From NCBI GenBank assembly GCA_027186245.1, contig CP114496.1:5795501-5859500 (forward strand): a stretch of 64,000 nucleotides of DNA, written 5' to 3'. This document shows, one piece after another, positions 1-11,339 of this stretch; positions within the stretch are counted from its first letter, which is position 1, and each line of letters starts with the position of its first letter. The notes beneath the pieces were generated by a model that was given only the letters and a program-made list of their open reading frames with translations, had not been told where the DNA came from and ran no database searches. Source of the stretch: Coriaria nepalensis (taxonomy: Eukaryota > Streptophyta > Magnoliopsida > Cucurbitales > Coriariaceae). The position numbers were made by a program, and so were the translations under genes.

Positions 1-901
1 TTCTTCTTCAGTTACATGATCACTTCTCCATTAAAGGTTTGGGCCCACTTCATTTCTTTCTTGGTCTAGAAGCTCACCGAGATTCCTGCAGACTTCATCT
101 ATCCCACTCCTGCTACATTTTCGATCTACTATGTCGAACCAAAATGACCGAAGCCAAACCTACATCAAGCTCGATATCCAACTCTATCATTTCACCCTCT
201 TTGATAGTGATGCTTTTGACGATCGCACACCCTACTGTAGTACAGTTGGTGCCTTACAGTACACCCTTCTTACTCATGCCAAATATTTCTTTTGTAGTTA
301 ACAAAGTCTGTTAATACATATATCACCCCACCGTAAATCATCGATCTGCTGTTAAGTGCATTCTCCGCTACTTACGTGGTACACCTAATCTTGGCATCCA
401 CATTCGTCCCAGCCCTTCACTTGATCTCAATGTCTTTATGGATACCAATTGGGCCAGCTGTCCTAATGATCATCACTCTACTACCGGTTGGTCACTCTAG
501 GGCCAAACATTATCTCATGGAGTTCTCACAAACAACATAATGTCGCTTATTCTAGCACCGAAGTAGAATATCAAACCCTTGCAAATTCAACTACCTAAGT
601 ACTCTAGCTCGAACACCTACTGTTTGAGTTGGACATACACTCTCGAAACCCACCAACTCTATGGTGCGATAATATTGGTGTCACCTATTTTGCGGTTAAC
701 CCAATTCAACATTCAAAGACAAAATACAAAGCAATTGACTTCCATTTTGTCCATGAAAAAGTCATGCATTAGGAACACCGCATTTGCTTCATTTTCAAGA
801 AAGATCATGTCGATATACTTACCAAATCTCTAGTAGTATATTGTTTTGCATTCCTACGAGATAAGCTTACCGTGACTCCAGTCCTGTTAAGCTTGAAGGG
901 A
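1..901 (+). pseudogene. 3' end of a Ty1/copia polyprotein (RT C-terminus, RNase H) with polypurine tract
   Basis: The conceptual translation first shows the end of a copia reverse transcriptase (an HFFLGLE-type block near 50 followed by a YI-DLL-R-KM-EAKP block). It then shows the copia RNase H with the metal-binding DTNWAS block near 440, an STTG block near 480 and an STEVEY block near 558, and ends with a KK..HADILTKSL-like tail up to about 835. The reading frame shifts several times and has internal stops, so the element is dead. At 889-901 the sequence AAGCTTGAAGGGA matches the usual position and form of a copia polypurine tract, so a 3' LTR should begin right after it. The upstream part of the element lies outside the window. 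Confidence 0.85.
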
Positions 902-1565
902 CGTATCAAAGATAAAAACCCACAAGGAAAACTCCGACTCACAATTCCCTAATCAAAACTAATTTCTCTTTAAGAAATACATCTAACAGTCACCACAATT
1001 ACCCTCACCCAATTATGCTTTTTCCTTATTTAACCAATACTCAAACGGTAACATTGTGATTACCTCCAAAGATGCGTTTGTAATACTCCAAAGATGCAAT
1101 AAGCTGTAATACAAGATAATATATTTTAGTTTTTCCCATTCAATAGACATCTCTTGGCCTTCTGTAAGTGGACTTATTGAAGTAGACATGACGAGAAAAA
1201 AAAAATTAAAAAAAGACAGTTACGAATTGAAAATATCTTTTATTCATATTCTTAACACTTTTAATCAATGTTCGAAATTTCTATGTTATACAATAATGTA
1301 GGAACTAGGAAGAATTAATTTAAAATAGTATTAAACCTATAACTTAAATCATTATTGATGTAAAGGACACGCTAATTAGTCCTCTTCTGGACCTAATGTC
1401 TTTGCCTTCTTTCTCTAACCTTCCATATATGGAGGAAAATTCAACTTCAACAGTACTGCCTTTCAAACCCTGTAAAGTCATCAAAAATATTTATAATATT
1501 ATTAAAAAAATTGGTCGATTTTACAAATTTACGCAGGGAAATTGGGAAAAAAAAAACTATATAAC
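902..1565. other. probable degenerate copia 3' LTR followed by 3' flank of the EG45 gene
   Basis: No coding potential is seen. The first 250 bases lie where the 3' LTR of the copia element should be, but I cannot fix its end. From about 1280 to 1565 the sequence resembles 2770-2985, which lies downstream of the second EG45 copy: both have a TATGTT-TAC-ATAATGTA-GAACT block, a TGCCTTCTTTCTCT block and a TGCCTTTCA-ACCCTGT block. The tandem duplication therefore included the 3' flank. Confidence 0.55.
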
Positions 1566-2275
1566 TTACTGGGTATAATCAATAGTAATCTTTCCAGCAT
1601 CAGTGTCCGCAATAATAGAGAAAGCATCTTGGGCTAAATCGAGGGTTGCTTGGCAGCCGGGCGGGGGGCAGCGATCAGTAATCTTAACAGTCACACTGTT
1701 ACCAGTGCATGGTTGTGGAACCCCTTGGTTTGTAGCTCCCGTGCATGTGACGGTGTAGAATGTGCCGCATGCTGCGCCGCCGTTAAATATTTCGTCACTT
1801 GCTGCAGCTATCATGTTTCCTTGATCCTCAAACCCGTAACAGAAAGATGCTGTCACCAAAAAAAAGGGAAAAAAACATATTCTCAAAAAAGATTGTTAGT
1901 CACTGACAGGCAGACTAATAGGCATGCGGTATATATGTAATGGCATTCACGCATATGATACAAGCTTTTCTAAAAGGTAGGTCAAGAAGCTCTTATATTA
2001 CTCTTTTAGAAACTTATATTGTTAGAAAATGAGATGAAATGTGCACTAAAGCTGAGAAAAACGATTGATGAAAATCGTGGAGAAAACTAATGTAAATGTT
2101 TGCATGGTAAGAAAATCTAAGAGCATGCATGCATGCAGTGATCCTAGAGTTGAGAAAACTGACGAACGAAAATGGTGTTGAAAGTGGATGTCCCAGGGGT
2201 GGCAATAGCCATTGAAACAAGGCTCATAATGAGCCCCAAAGGCAGCAACATGTTCATTTTGGTAGCCATTTTCAT
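1566..2275 (-). CDS. EG45-domain / plant natriuretic peptide-like secreted protein
   Basis: A two-exon gene: exon 1 is 2275-2164, exon 2 is 1849-1566 (stop TAA). The donor is GTCAGT and the acceptor GGTGACAG, in phase 1, giving 131 residues, the usual family size. Residues 1-25 form a signal peptide (a Met-rich start, then LLPLGLIMSLVSMAIA). The mature part is one double-psi beta-barrel EG45 domain with six cysteines (SFCYG, GAACG, VTCTG, QPCTG, DRCPP, GCQ) and the conserved FEDQG, IAAASDEIF and TVKITDRC blocks. It ends in IDYTQ. Relatives are apoplastic expansin-like proteins without the second expansin domain, including plant natriuretic peptides and citrus blight-associated p12. A second in-frame ATG at 2269 is equally plausible as start. 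A broken tandem copy lies upstream at 2988-3265. Function beyond the family is inferred. Confidence 0.88.
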
Positions 2276-2987
2276 TGTACGTTCTATAATTGTGAAATCC
2301 AAAACTAGGGGCTAATTGGTATGAACTATTGGTACAAGTAAGAAAGAATGTTAGTTTTTATGCATTAGACTCTTAAGATTCGGTGCTCTTTTTATAGCAA
2401 AATCTCGAGCTTCTTGTTGAATGAAGCACTTTGTCTTGGGAATGTAAATATGCGAGGGTAATATACCCTATATAGGTCGAAAATTAAGAAACTAGTTTAC
2501 TTTTTCTTTTTTTTATCAAACTTAAGATATATAATTATAAATTGTAACAAACGAGGAAGAAAAAAACAAACGCTATACCACAATGAAAGCCCGGCCGAAG
2601 CCGATCAAATGCACAATGAAATAGATGGTGGGAATTAGATAATAAAAAGTCCAACTTATACCTTCTTTAAAATGGAAGTAACTTCTCCATTGTAAAAATA
2701 TCAGTGTATTTAAATGCATAATATCTTCTCTTCACATTCTTGAAAACAAACTTGGAAGCAATCAAAATAGCTATGTTGTACGATAATGTAAGAACTCGGA
2801 AGACTTGAACTTCGATATAAGACCCAATTCATATCACTATGCCTTCTTTCTCTTCTATAACTTCCTTGTTGTCTATGCCTTTCAGACCCTGTTAAATTAT
2901 CCAAAAATATGCATAACATAATTTGCATAATATGCAACGGGATTTAACTAAACTGCGATATAGATGTTAATCAACAAAATATTCAAC

Positions 2988-3265
2988 TTACTGGCTATAA
3001 TCTATAGTGATCTTTCCAGCATCAGGATCAGCAATAACAGAGAAAGCTTCTTGATGGAGATCAAGGGTTGCTTGGCAATTGGGCGACGGGCATCGATCAA
3101 CGATCTTGACAGTGACACTGTTACCAGTGCATGGTTGTGGAACACCTTCATTTGTAGCTCCCGTGCACTTGACGGTATAGAATATGCCGCATGCTGCGCC
3201 GCCGTTAAATATTTCGACACTTGCTACAGCTATCACGGTTCCTTGGTCGTCATCCCCATAGCAAA
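2988..3265 (-). pseudogene. second EG45-domain copy, exon 2 only, probably non-functional
   Basis: This is the tandem paralogue of the gene at 1566-2275. The exon-2 frame is open from about 3265 to the stop at 2988 and keeps all six cysteines (FCYG, GAACG, VKCTG, QPCTG, DRCP, NCQ). Two things argue against function. At the point where the intact copy has its acceptor AG, this copy reads AC (about 3265-3268). No signal-peptide exon is visible in the next kilobase on this strand. The normally conserved FEDQG reads DDDQG. An unannotated exon farther upstream or a neighbouring cryptic acceptor could rescue it, so the pseudogene call is probable, not certain. The 3' flank is duplicated too (2770-2985 against 1280-1565). 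Confidence 0.7.
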
Positions 3266-3269
3266 AGGA

Positions 3270-4080
3270 AGGTAATACAATACCAAAATTAAATATTTTG
3301 TAGGATTTATATATAATAAATTGTGACCGATATATGGAGACAGAATATACTAAATAGTAATATTATAAATAGTGAAGTTGTATACAGAATTAAAAATTAT
3401 AAATAGTAAACAATAAAATAGAATAAGAATTTGTAACCGGAAATAATAAAAATAGAACCAAAATATGTAAAACAAGTTATGTAAAAAAAAATTAGGAGAA
3501 AAATAAAAAGATGATCAAAGCAAACCAGGTCGTTTTCAGATTGACATTCACGTACAACCAGGTGCAGGCACACACTAGCTAAGCCGATCCAGTCCGGATT
3601 TGCACCCCTCTATAGGGGTGCGTAAGAGAAAGTATTCTAACTTATATTTTATTACTCATTAACGAATGTGCAATTCTATATAAACATTATTCCACTTATT
3701 CCTATTTCTAATATGGGATAAAAATTTTCTCCTTTATTTTTCCTACTTCAAACCATTTTAATAGTTGCACTTTGAGATTCAATTTTTCATTCACCCATTA
3801 ATCATTTTGAGCATACCATATACCGATTTGAAGCTCTCACGGAGGAGAAAGCCGAATCAACTTTGACATTTCATTTACATGAAGTGGGCCTCACTCAAAA
3901 TCAAGCATAAATATAGCATGTTGAGATGCTAATTTTCCAACATATATATATATATATATGCAGAGAGAGGAAGGTGAGCTAGTGAATTCCACCACCTCAT
4001 CGTTTTTGTAAGTATACAGTGATAATAATATTTTCATTATATTATTAACATTATTAGTCTAATACTTAAAGGCTAATTCC
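3270..4080. other. AT-rich intergenic, (AT)n at 3942-3959
   Basis: No gene is seen. The missing first exon of the second EG45 copy should lie in the first part of this stretch and is not recognisable. A short dinucleotide AT run sits at 3942-3959 next to a GAGAGAGG stretch. Confidence 0.6.
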
Positions 4081-5659
4081 TTATGCCCAAACTAACTAGG
4101 ATCTCTGATTTTCTAACCCAACATCTCATAGATATGCAGCCTGGAATGGGAATCAATTTCCATTTTGCAAGGCCTTCAGGAATAACTTGTGCATGTGTCT
4201 ATATAGTTCCATTTTAAGCTTATTTTATAATTTTCATCTACTTTCTACTTGTCGATGTAGAGTTTTCTTGGGCATGCAGAATTAGGATTTAGATTGGCTT
4301 TTCTGAAACTGGAGTTTGACGAATGGAAATATGGAGAAATGTTATAACAAAGTTTTGTTCGGAATAGCTTGTATCTACACTATAATGTTATTTTATCATT
4401 TCACAAGTCATTGTAGACTTGTCTCAGGGATCCAACAGACTGACAACATAAACTAAGAGATTCATATTATCAGGATTTCCCCAATACTTATCAACTTTTT
4501 TTTGCATATAGTCAGCCACCCTATTAAGCATAAGATTTTATGTATCTTGGGACGTTTCCCTAATCATCTTTTGAATAGTGAACATTTGCATATAATATTA
4601 ATAAACAGTTGCGTGCTTAGTGGTAGATAACATCTCGGTTGTATTAACAAAGTATCCTAAAAATTTTAAATACATTTGGCCAATTTCCAAATCATCATCA
4701 CTCAATTCTAGAAATGTATGCTCTTCTATATGCAGCCTAAATGAATAAAATAGATTCATAACTAAAAATTTCATATAGTAGGTAAAAATTATAAGATAAA
4801 ATATTAATGGTAGGAAACTTACTTCATAATTGCATTACCATATAGATACGCTTTTTGAATCATAAAGTATGTCGAGTTCCACCTAGTGGTGGTGTCATGC
4901 CACATCTTCTGGTCAAAGTCGAGGCCTTCCCATTCACAACATTTTTTGAATGCCTTTTCACGTGCTGGCGATGACCGGATGCACTTAAATGTTGTACGAA
5001 TCTTCTCAATAGAATCGTTCGACACTTGCAATCCCTTATGCAAAATGATATTAATTATGTGGTAAGCACACTTAGAAGAAGAAAAAGAATCATTACTAAT
5101 CTATAAGCATATATTGAAAGGAATGTTAATATCTAAATATATTTGAACATTTACATGAAGTGCATATGATTCCTGCCAAGCAACATCTCTTCTTTCCGAA
5201 ACATTTTCCTCAAGTCGGATATAGCTACATTATTAGCTGAGGCATGGTCCAATGTTATGCACCTAATACCATGAATGCCCAGTCACGAATAATTTTAGGT
5301 AGTAGCTTCCTGATAATATTGCCTTTGTAATCGTCCACTACCTTAAGCGTAATAACCTTCTTTTAAACCTCACAGCCACTATCAACGTAGTGGGTAGTCA
5401 CACACATATAGGACATATTTTGAACAAAAGTCCATATGTCGGTGGTGAGGGAGACATATTCATCAAACTCCTTGAAAAAACCCTCGCAACTTCACCAACA
5501 TTGTCATAAATAACTTAACCCTCGCAACTTCACGTGCAATCGTGAACCATGATGGTACCTCCACATATGGATCAATCATCTTCAATAATCTAATGAAGCT
5601 TGGGTCCTCTACTTGGTAGAAGGCCCGCTCTTAACCCATCGCACAATGACCACTCTCGC
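4080..5659 (-). pseudogene. hAT-family transposase, C-terminal two thirds, degenerate
   Basis: Read on the minus strand, the translation shows the typical order of a plant RICESLEEPER-type hAT transposase. An FYQVEDPSFIRLLK block comes first (about 5600), then a DPY--VPS block, then an EYVSLTTDIW block that carries the first catalytic aspartate (about 5450), then a TLDHASANNVAISDL block (about 5230), and a DTTTRWNSTY block (about 4880). The C-terminal part to about 4083 resembles the DUF4413 region (YF-NTTEMLS, then NLLVYV--LLDP). The frame is broken by stops and shifts. The longest open piece is 4819-5043. A 15-base piece (CCCTCGCAACTTCAC) occurs twice near 5485 and 5520, an internal microduplication. 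The N-terminal part continues beyond the inserted LTR at 7473-7790. Confidence 0.85.
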
Positions 5660-7472
5660 AGAGGAAGCGATTGAATTGGTCGCAGTATATAAAAAAAAAT
5701 TCTAAAAAACTTTTTAGCGATCATTTATATGTATATAAATTAATCTTATATTTATATGAATATGTCATATTTTAGCCTTATGTGAATCAATTATTAAGAC
5801 TCACACCAAGATCTTCTAGGTCGATCCTCAACACAATATGACATGTGTGAGCACGTAGAGATGACAATGTTTTCATTTTCTTTTTCTCTCAGAAAAATTT
5901 ATACTTAAAAAACCTCTCCTAAATAATTAGAATGAGATGTATTTATAGGACTCAATTAGGTATTTTAATTAATTTAAACTCTTTAAATTAATTAAATTGA
6001 TAATTCAATAATGATAAGATGATCATCATATAATATCTTTGATATGGTTAAATCTTTTCAAATCTAATTTAAAATAGACTTTTATCTATTTTAAATCATA
6101 TCATCTTTTTTATGATATATTTGATATGATCAAATCTTTTCAAATCTTATTTATTTTAAATCATATCATCATTTTAATAATATATTTGATTTAGTTAAAC
6201 CCATTCAAATCTTATTAAAATAAAATCTCGTCTATTTTAAATCAAAAACACATATTATTTGAATTTTAAATTAGTTTATCAAACCAATATAAATTTGACT
6301 TACCTAATCTTAATATTAAATTAATATCTCATATCAATTTAATAATATATATAACATATTAAATTCAAAATCAAATATATTATTATTTAATTAATAAATT
6401 CCGAATTTTACTATTTAAATATATCTTTTAATTAATTAATTAATACTAATTATCTCATAATTATAAATTTACCCCATAATTATAAATTTTTCTTGCAAAT
6501 AAGTGATTTTTTAACATTTGTCATTCTTATCCTATACAGTGTTTTATAGAGGCGACTTGAGATCATGGACCTATAATTCCAAGCTCCAATAAATTAGATT
6601 ATTAATCAAACTCTCTAATCTAATAAATCTAATTTATTAATCCTAATATTATTTCAATAAAAATATGAGATTGCACTCTTGCGATTATAGAACATATTTA
6701 CTGAGAAATCTCTAGCAGCCCATTGATATTATCATTACATGGATTCAATCTTCCAAAAAATTGATTCATAATTAGAGCTGGTCAAAATTATCATTTTACC
6801 CCTCTTATTATCTTTTTATCCTTACGTACTATCAATTCACTAATAAACGGTCAATTTATAACTTGATTATAAATTTGAGCTCAAAACCATTCAGTTTCAT
6901 AATTAATCTTTAAGGAAACCAATATACAATCTTCTATGAAGAATGTTTGGATTTCATATCTGTAAATCATGGTCATATCTTTAGCTTGTTTTAAACCAAA
7001 CTGTGACAAGTGAATCAAAATATCTAATTGACATAAACATGAGTTCATGACTACTCAGGATTCAGATTAATCTGCATATGAATCTATTGATATGAATTTA
7101 ATTATTTATGGCAAACGGTATTTTAATAAATAATTAATTCATATCGGATCTTGTTCTATATAATCCAATTATATAAAGCACTTTCACTCAAATGTCTATA
7201 TAAATCAGTGATCCGGATCTAGATCATTTGCATTCATAATGTTAGCGGACCGTACTAACAACCATTAATTAAAAATTTCATACTTTAATATGTTACGGAC
7301 AATTTAATTTATTATCTATAATCTTATTTTCTCATACCAATACAAGATTATAGTCACATAAATGAATTTTAAATTTTTTAATATTTATATATATTATTTG
7401 ATAATAATGCATTCATAATATTTATATAGAAAAATGTTACTTTTATTAATTTCATTAAAACAATACTCATCA
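5660..7472 (-). mobile_element. solo LTR (family A copy 1) inserted in the hAT transposase
   Basis: On the minus strand this stretch aligns along its length with 21712-23176, which is shown to be an LTR by its adjacent primer-binding site. Shared landmarks, read on the minus strand, are the TGATGAGTATT start (RC ends at 7472), a GTGACTATAATCTTGTATTGGTA block, a GATCCGGATCACTGAT block, a stretch of AATTAATTAATTA, and the GTGTGAGTCT and GATCGCTAAAA blocks near the end. The last bases near 5660 are degenerate, so the CA end is not visible. No internal domain or primer-binding site follows, hence solo or truncated. hAT coding sequence lies on both sides. Confidence 0.8.
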
Positions 7473-7790
7473 CGTGCTTTGAGAGCACCATGCCCAATAG
7501 TCATATCCTTCATTGTATTAGTTATAAAATTAGGTCATGCCGAACTCCTTGTCGGTTGTTTCTTCATATTAGTCTCTCTATAAGGACATGTTACTTTCTT
7601 TGCATACTTCTTTCTTTTTTTCTTTTTTTTCTCTTTTTGCCTTTATTTGTAACACGGGTTGTTGTATTATCATCAATATCTATATCATAATCAGATAGGG
7701 AAATGTCTTTTAATAAAGGAACAAGTGATGCACTACTATCACTAGACCATGTCCTATTAGTTTTTTTAAAATCAATTACCATTTTCAACT
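7473..7790 (-). pseudogene. N-terminal remnant of the same hAT transposase
   Basis: An open stretch at 7591-7788 on the minus strand encodes an acidic and Asp/Ile-rich segment followed by a lysine/arginine run (GKKRKKRKK). This is typical of the N-terminus of plant hAT transposases just before the BED zinc finger. The expected BED finger between 7473 and 7590 is not intact. Position, strand and order fit the transposase body at 4080-5659, from which it is separated by the solo LTR. Confidence 0.5.
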
Positions 7791-8763
7791 ACTCTCTTAT
7801 AATTTCATTCAATAAGAAATAATGTAATGACACATATAGCATCTTATCCATAATTGCAATTAAAGGCATTTCAATCAACTTAAAACAACTTAAATATAAA
7901 TATTCAATATATTTTAATATCATATCTAGAAATATGATATAATTTTTAATCATCTTAAACTTCAACAAATCAGAAATTACTAAATCATAATATTATTAAT
8001 TTAATCTTAAACTTTAAATTTCTAATCATCTTAAACTTCAATAAATTACATCAAATTTCATCTTAAATTTCAACTTAATCATCATTTGTAATAGATCATA
8101 AATTTCAACAAATATAAATATTACCAAAAAAATCAAAATATTCATCCGTACATATTATAAAAGCAATGGGTCAAATTGAATAGAATTTGACCCGTTGTAC
8201 ATCCCTAATTTTTAGTAATTTACTTTTCCCACATTATTTCTTCATTTTTTCGATGAAATTTTTAGAAAAGAAAGCGCGGCTACCTAAATATTTTGTATGA
8301 GTGATGGTTGTAAGAGAAATAATTAACAATTTTTGTACAAAGGGGCAATGAGGTTCCATGTATTTATAAACAAACATAAATTAGAGACAGAAAATCAATA
8401 GGATTTGCATTTTGAGGAAACCTAAACGGTTTGTAGTTATAGTTCCGGTGGGAAACAAACAAAAAGGAATGTTTTCTAGGGAGAGAGGGAGAGAGTTTTC
8501 TAGTTATGCTTTGTAGGATTTCTCCTTAGAAATAATAAGTGAATAAATTATTAATATTAATATCATATTATTTATTAAATTGAATCTGAATATAATTATA
8601 ATCATTCCAAATGTAAAGAATCGAGTACCCTTCAACATTTTTTCAATAGGTGGGAAAGGGATTACTGCAGTATATTAATCATATTTCTCTCTGATTATTT
8701 TGCTTATAATAATAATAATTTTGGTCCTTAATTATTATTGCTATTTTTTTTTCTCTCTAATTT
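7791..8763. other. AT-rich intergenic and upstream region of the ATL56-like gene
   Basis: No gene is seen. The last 150 bases hold pyrimidine-rich TTTCTCTCT tracts and an ATAATAATAATAATT run, as is common in plant 5' leaders. No TATA box can be picked out with confidence in such AT-rich sequence. Confidence 0.5.
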
Positions 8764-9480
8764 ATGGGCCAAAAGAAAATCCAATTTCCAAGGAACCCTT
8801 ATCTGAAACCGTCTCTCTCTAATCTCAATTTTCCTTCTCTTGTCGCCGTCTATTTTTCTCACACAATGCCTGACCCCCACCACCGCCACTACCATGACAT
8901 CATCCATACCGGAACTCTACGGCCGCTGCTGCCGTCTCCACCCCCACCAAAACCGGAAACAACGGTCCTCTCTCTTCTCCTCAAGGCTATAATCATGACC
9001 ATCATAACCTCCCTCTTCTTAGTCTTCCTCGGCCTCGCCACCGCCCTCCTCTGCGTCCACTTCTGCATCGCCAGCCGGGCCCTCCGCGGCCCCCGCTACC
9101 ACATCAACAACCAAACTCCATCCTCCTCCACCACCTCTCAATTTCCCAATCCCTCATCTGGGTTCTCTCCCCACGACCTAAAGCACCTCTCCCAATTCCG
9201 TTTCTCCAAACGGGTTAAACCCTATTCCCAGACCGATTGCGTGATTTGCTTGGACGGGTTTCGAGACGGGCAGTGGGGCAGAAAGCTTAGTGCTTGCGGC
9301 CATGTTTTTCACCGGAAATGTGTGGATTCGTGGCTGGTTAAGGTCTCTGCATGTCCGATTTGCAGGACCCAGGTCTGTTTGGATACAGTGGGTTCAGGTT
9401 CGCGTCCGGGTTTTGAGGAAGAAGAGGGCAAGGAGGAGTTTTGGGCGTTTGGTTCGAGCTCAGATTGGAGGGTTTGGTAG
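8764..9480 (+). CDS. ATL56: RING-H2 E3 ubiquitin ligase, ATL56-like
   Basis: An intronless gene with 238 codons from the first ATG. The ATG at 8866 (residue 35, MPDPHH) is the likelier start, because known ATL proteins begin shortly before a proline-rich stretch and a membrane span; this gives 204 residues. In order: Pro-rich segment (about 57-65), one hydrophobic span (about 73-100), a Ser/Pro-rich linker, and a RING-H2 finger at 159-200 with the ATL spacing C-x2-C-x15-C-x-H-x2-H-x2-C-x10-C-x2-C and the CGHVFHRKC and CPICR blocks. A Glu-rich tail follows. The protein should be a membrane-anchored E3 that recruits E2 enzymes through the RING. The resemblance to Arabidopsis ATL56 rests on the finger and overall layout as I remember them. 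Its substrate cannot be told from sequence. Confidence 0.88.
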   Translation: MGQKKIQFPRNPYLKPSLSNLNFPSLVAVYFSHTMPDPHHRHYHDIIHTGTLRPLLPSPPPPKPETTVLSLLLKAIIMTIITSLFLVFLGLATALLCVHFCIASRALRGPRYHINNQTPSSSTTSQFPNPSSGFSPHDLKHLSQFRFSKRVKPYSQTDCVICLDGFRDGQWGRKLSACGHVFHRKCVDSWLVKVSACPICRTQVCLDTVGSGSRPGFEEEEGKEEFWAFGSSSDWRVW

Positions 9481-11330
9481 AGTTGTCTGGTCTGTGAGTG
9501 TTTTTCTCTTTTGCGATTTTTGTATGATATATGTGAAAGGTTAATTAGGGTTTTTATTTTTTTTCCTTTGGAGATGTATGAATTTTGAGATTTGAATGGC
9601 AGCTTGGTTTGTTTAAGCCTTAAGGATTAGGATTCTAATGATTACATGGGTTAGGGCTCAAATTATTCATGGATTGGGTTCGGTTACTGATAAATTTTTG
9701 AAAATCCAAAAAATTCTATCATTTTAGAAACTCTATTTAAGAGCCTAAGATGAACTTATTCTTAGTAGAATTCAATCTAGGCATATAGAACTAGATATAA
9801 AGTAAGGTATTTTGGTCTTCGCTCTTTATTCCCTTCAATGAAAGTTTCTCAAAAGTGGCGTGCCCATGTGGTGCAATCTTCATCCTCCATATGAAATGAA
9901 CATGTGAATGCACGGTGGAGACCATGCTTCATGGGTGCCTGAGAGTTTCGGAAATTGAGAGGAGTTGGATTCCAGGTTCAAGCCTTGGGGCTTGACAGTT
10001 TCGGCTCCTAAGAGAAGAAAATTTGATGTTATGTGAGTGGTATGTCATATGTGCACTTGTATTATTGATTACGCATGGATGTCTTACTGCCTTCAGGATT
10101 CATTCATGCTATAATTTTTTGTGTGATCTTTTCCTGTGTTTCTTTGCATTTGTTTGTCAGCTCCATTGTGAAATTACCCTGAGTTGAACAGAGCAGAGGT
10201 AAGAAGTTGAAAATTTTATTCCATTTATTATGTCAAGAATTTCTCACAGATAGAATGAAGAACTCAATATCATTAGTTGCTGTTCCCTTTGTCACTCTAA
10301 TTTGGTCAATTAGAGTAAAAGTTGAAACATTAGCATTTTCCTTTTCTGACACCTGAGATTGGTATATTCGATGTACTGAAGAGTATTCTCGGAAAATTTG
10401 CTCGAGTACAAAATGGTACTACTACCACCATATCCTACTTGCAGATGTAAAATGTAAGTCTCTCTCTCTCTCTCCTTCTCTCTTGCTGATATAAAATGTA
10501 AGTCTCTCTCTCTCTTTCTCTCTTGCTATAACTATTGGATTGCTGGCAGCTCGAGCAGTCTCCATTGTCAAGGTGGCATAGTTTGGAGACAAAAGTGCAA
10601 TGCAAGAAAATGGCATTTGATATTGTGGGATGTTTGTACTATGCGGTGTTCCCCCACTCCCCCCCCCCCCCCCAAAACCCTAGTCTGGCTGAAGGATCGA
10701 AATTATTATAGACTAAGCAAAGTTGGTGTAGATTGTATTGTAATTAGATTGTGGGGGTCTGAAATGGAACATTGTGGATTAGCCTTTGAGATAAACTAAC
10801 CGACAATTAGGATAAGCACAAAAATTAAAGCTTCTATAAATATGGATACCCCACTAGCTACGGTCTGGGCACCAGATCCACTCAGTGAGGCCGGGCAAGA
10901 CTTTACGCCCAAATACTGTTTGGGCGTGTTTGGTTTATAGGAAATAAAGAGGAAAGAACCAAAAAACCAAAAAAAATCATGTATTGTCTGGTTAGATTTC
11001 AGTAATAGAGAGAGAAGAAAAGATGGTTATGATTCTTATGAATGGGTTGGAATTGGGGGCTGATCGGAGATCGAGGATTTGCACCTTCATTACTAGTCGT
11101 TGGATTTGTACTCTTTCAAGGTATTATGACTTTCCTTAAAGATTCAATGACCTGTTGGGGTGTAGAGCCTTTGATCTCAAATCAACCCCTAAATCCAGGT
11201 AGGTTGTGACAAAACGTTTCTCTTTTTTCTTATTAAATCGTCTAGTTCGAACGTTGACCAAACATAGTGATTCAATCTAGTTAGAAGTTAGATCCAATTA
11301 ACTCTTTAAAACTTAAATATCAAATTAGAC
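9481..11330. other. 3' flank and intergenic DNA with a CT-rich 2x repeat and a C tract
   Basis: No supported gene. At 10438-10530 a segment of about 50 bases (TGTAAAATGTAAGTCTCTCT and the following CT-rich run ending in CTCTTGCT) is present twice in tandem. A 15-base C run lies at 10659-10673. Around 10860-10940 a GC-richer patch (GGCACCAGATCCACTCAGTGAGGCC) stands out from its surroundings but I cannot classify it. Confidence 0.5.
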
Positions 11331-11339
11331 TTAGTCTCC

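Noticed and set aside
1650..1940. Plus-strand ORF of 96 codons
   Set aside because: It is the antisense shadow of the EG45 exon, whose six-cysteine frame and splice sites are clear.
9290..9544. Second ORF overlapping the RING gene
   Set aside because: Shifted frame of the RING-H2 finger; no independent signal.
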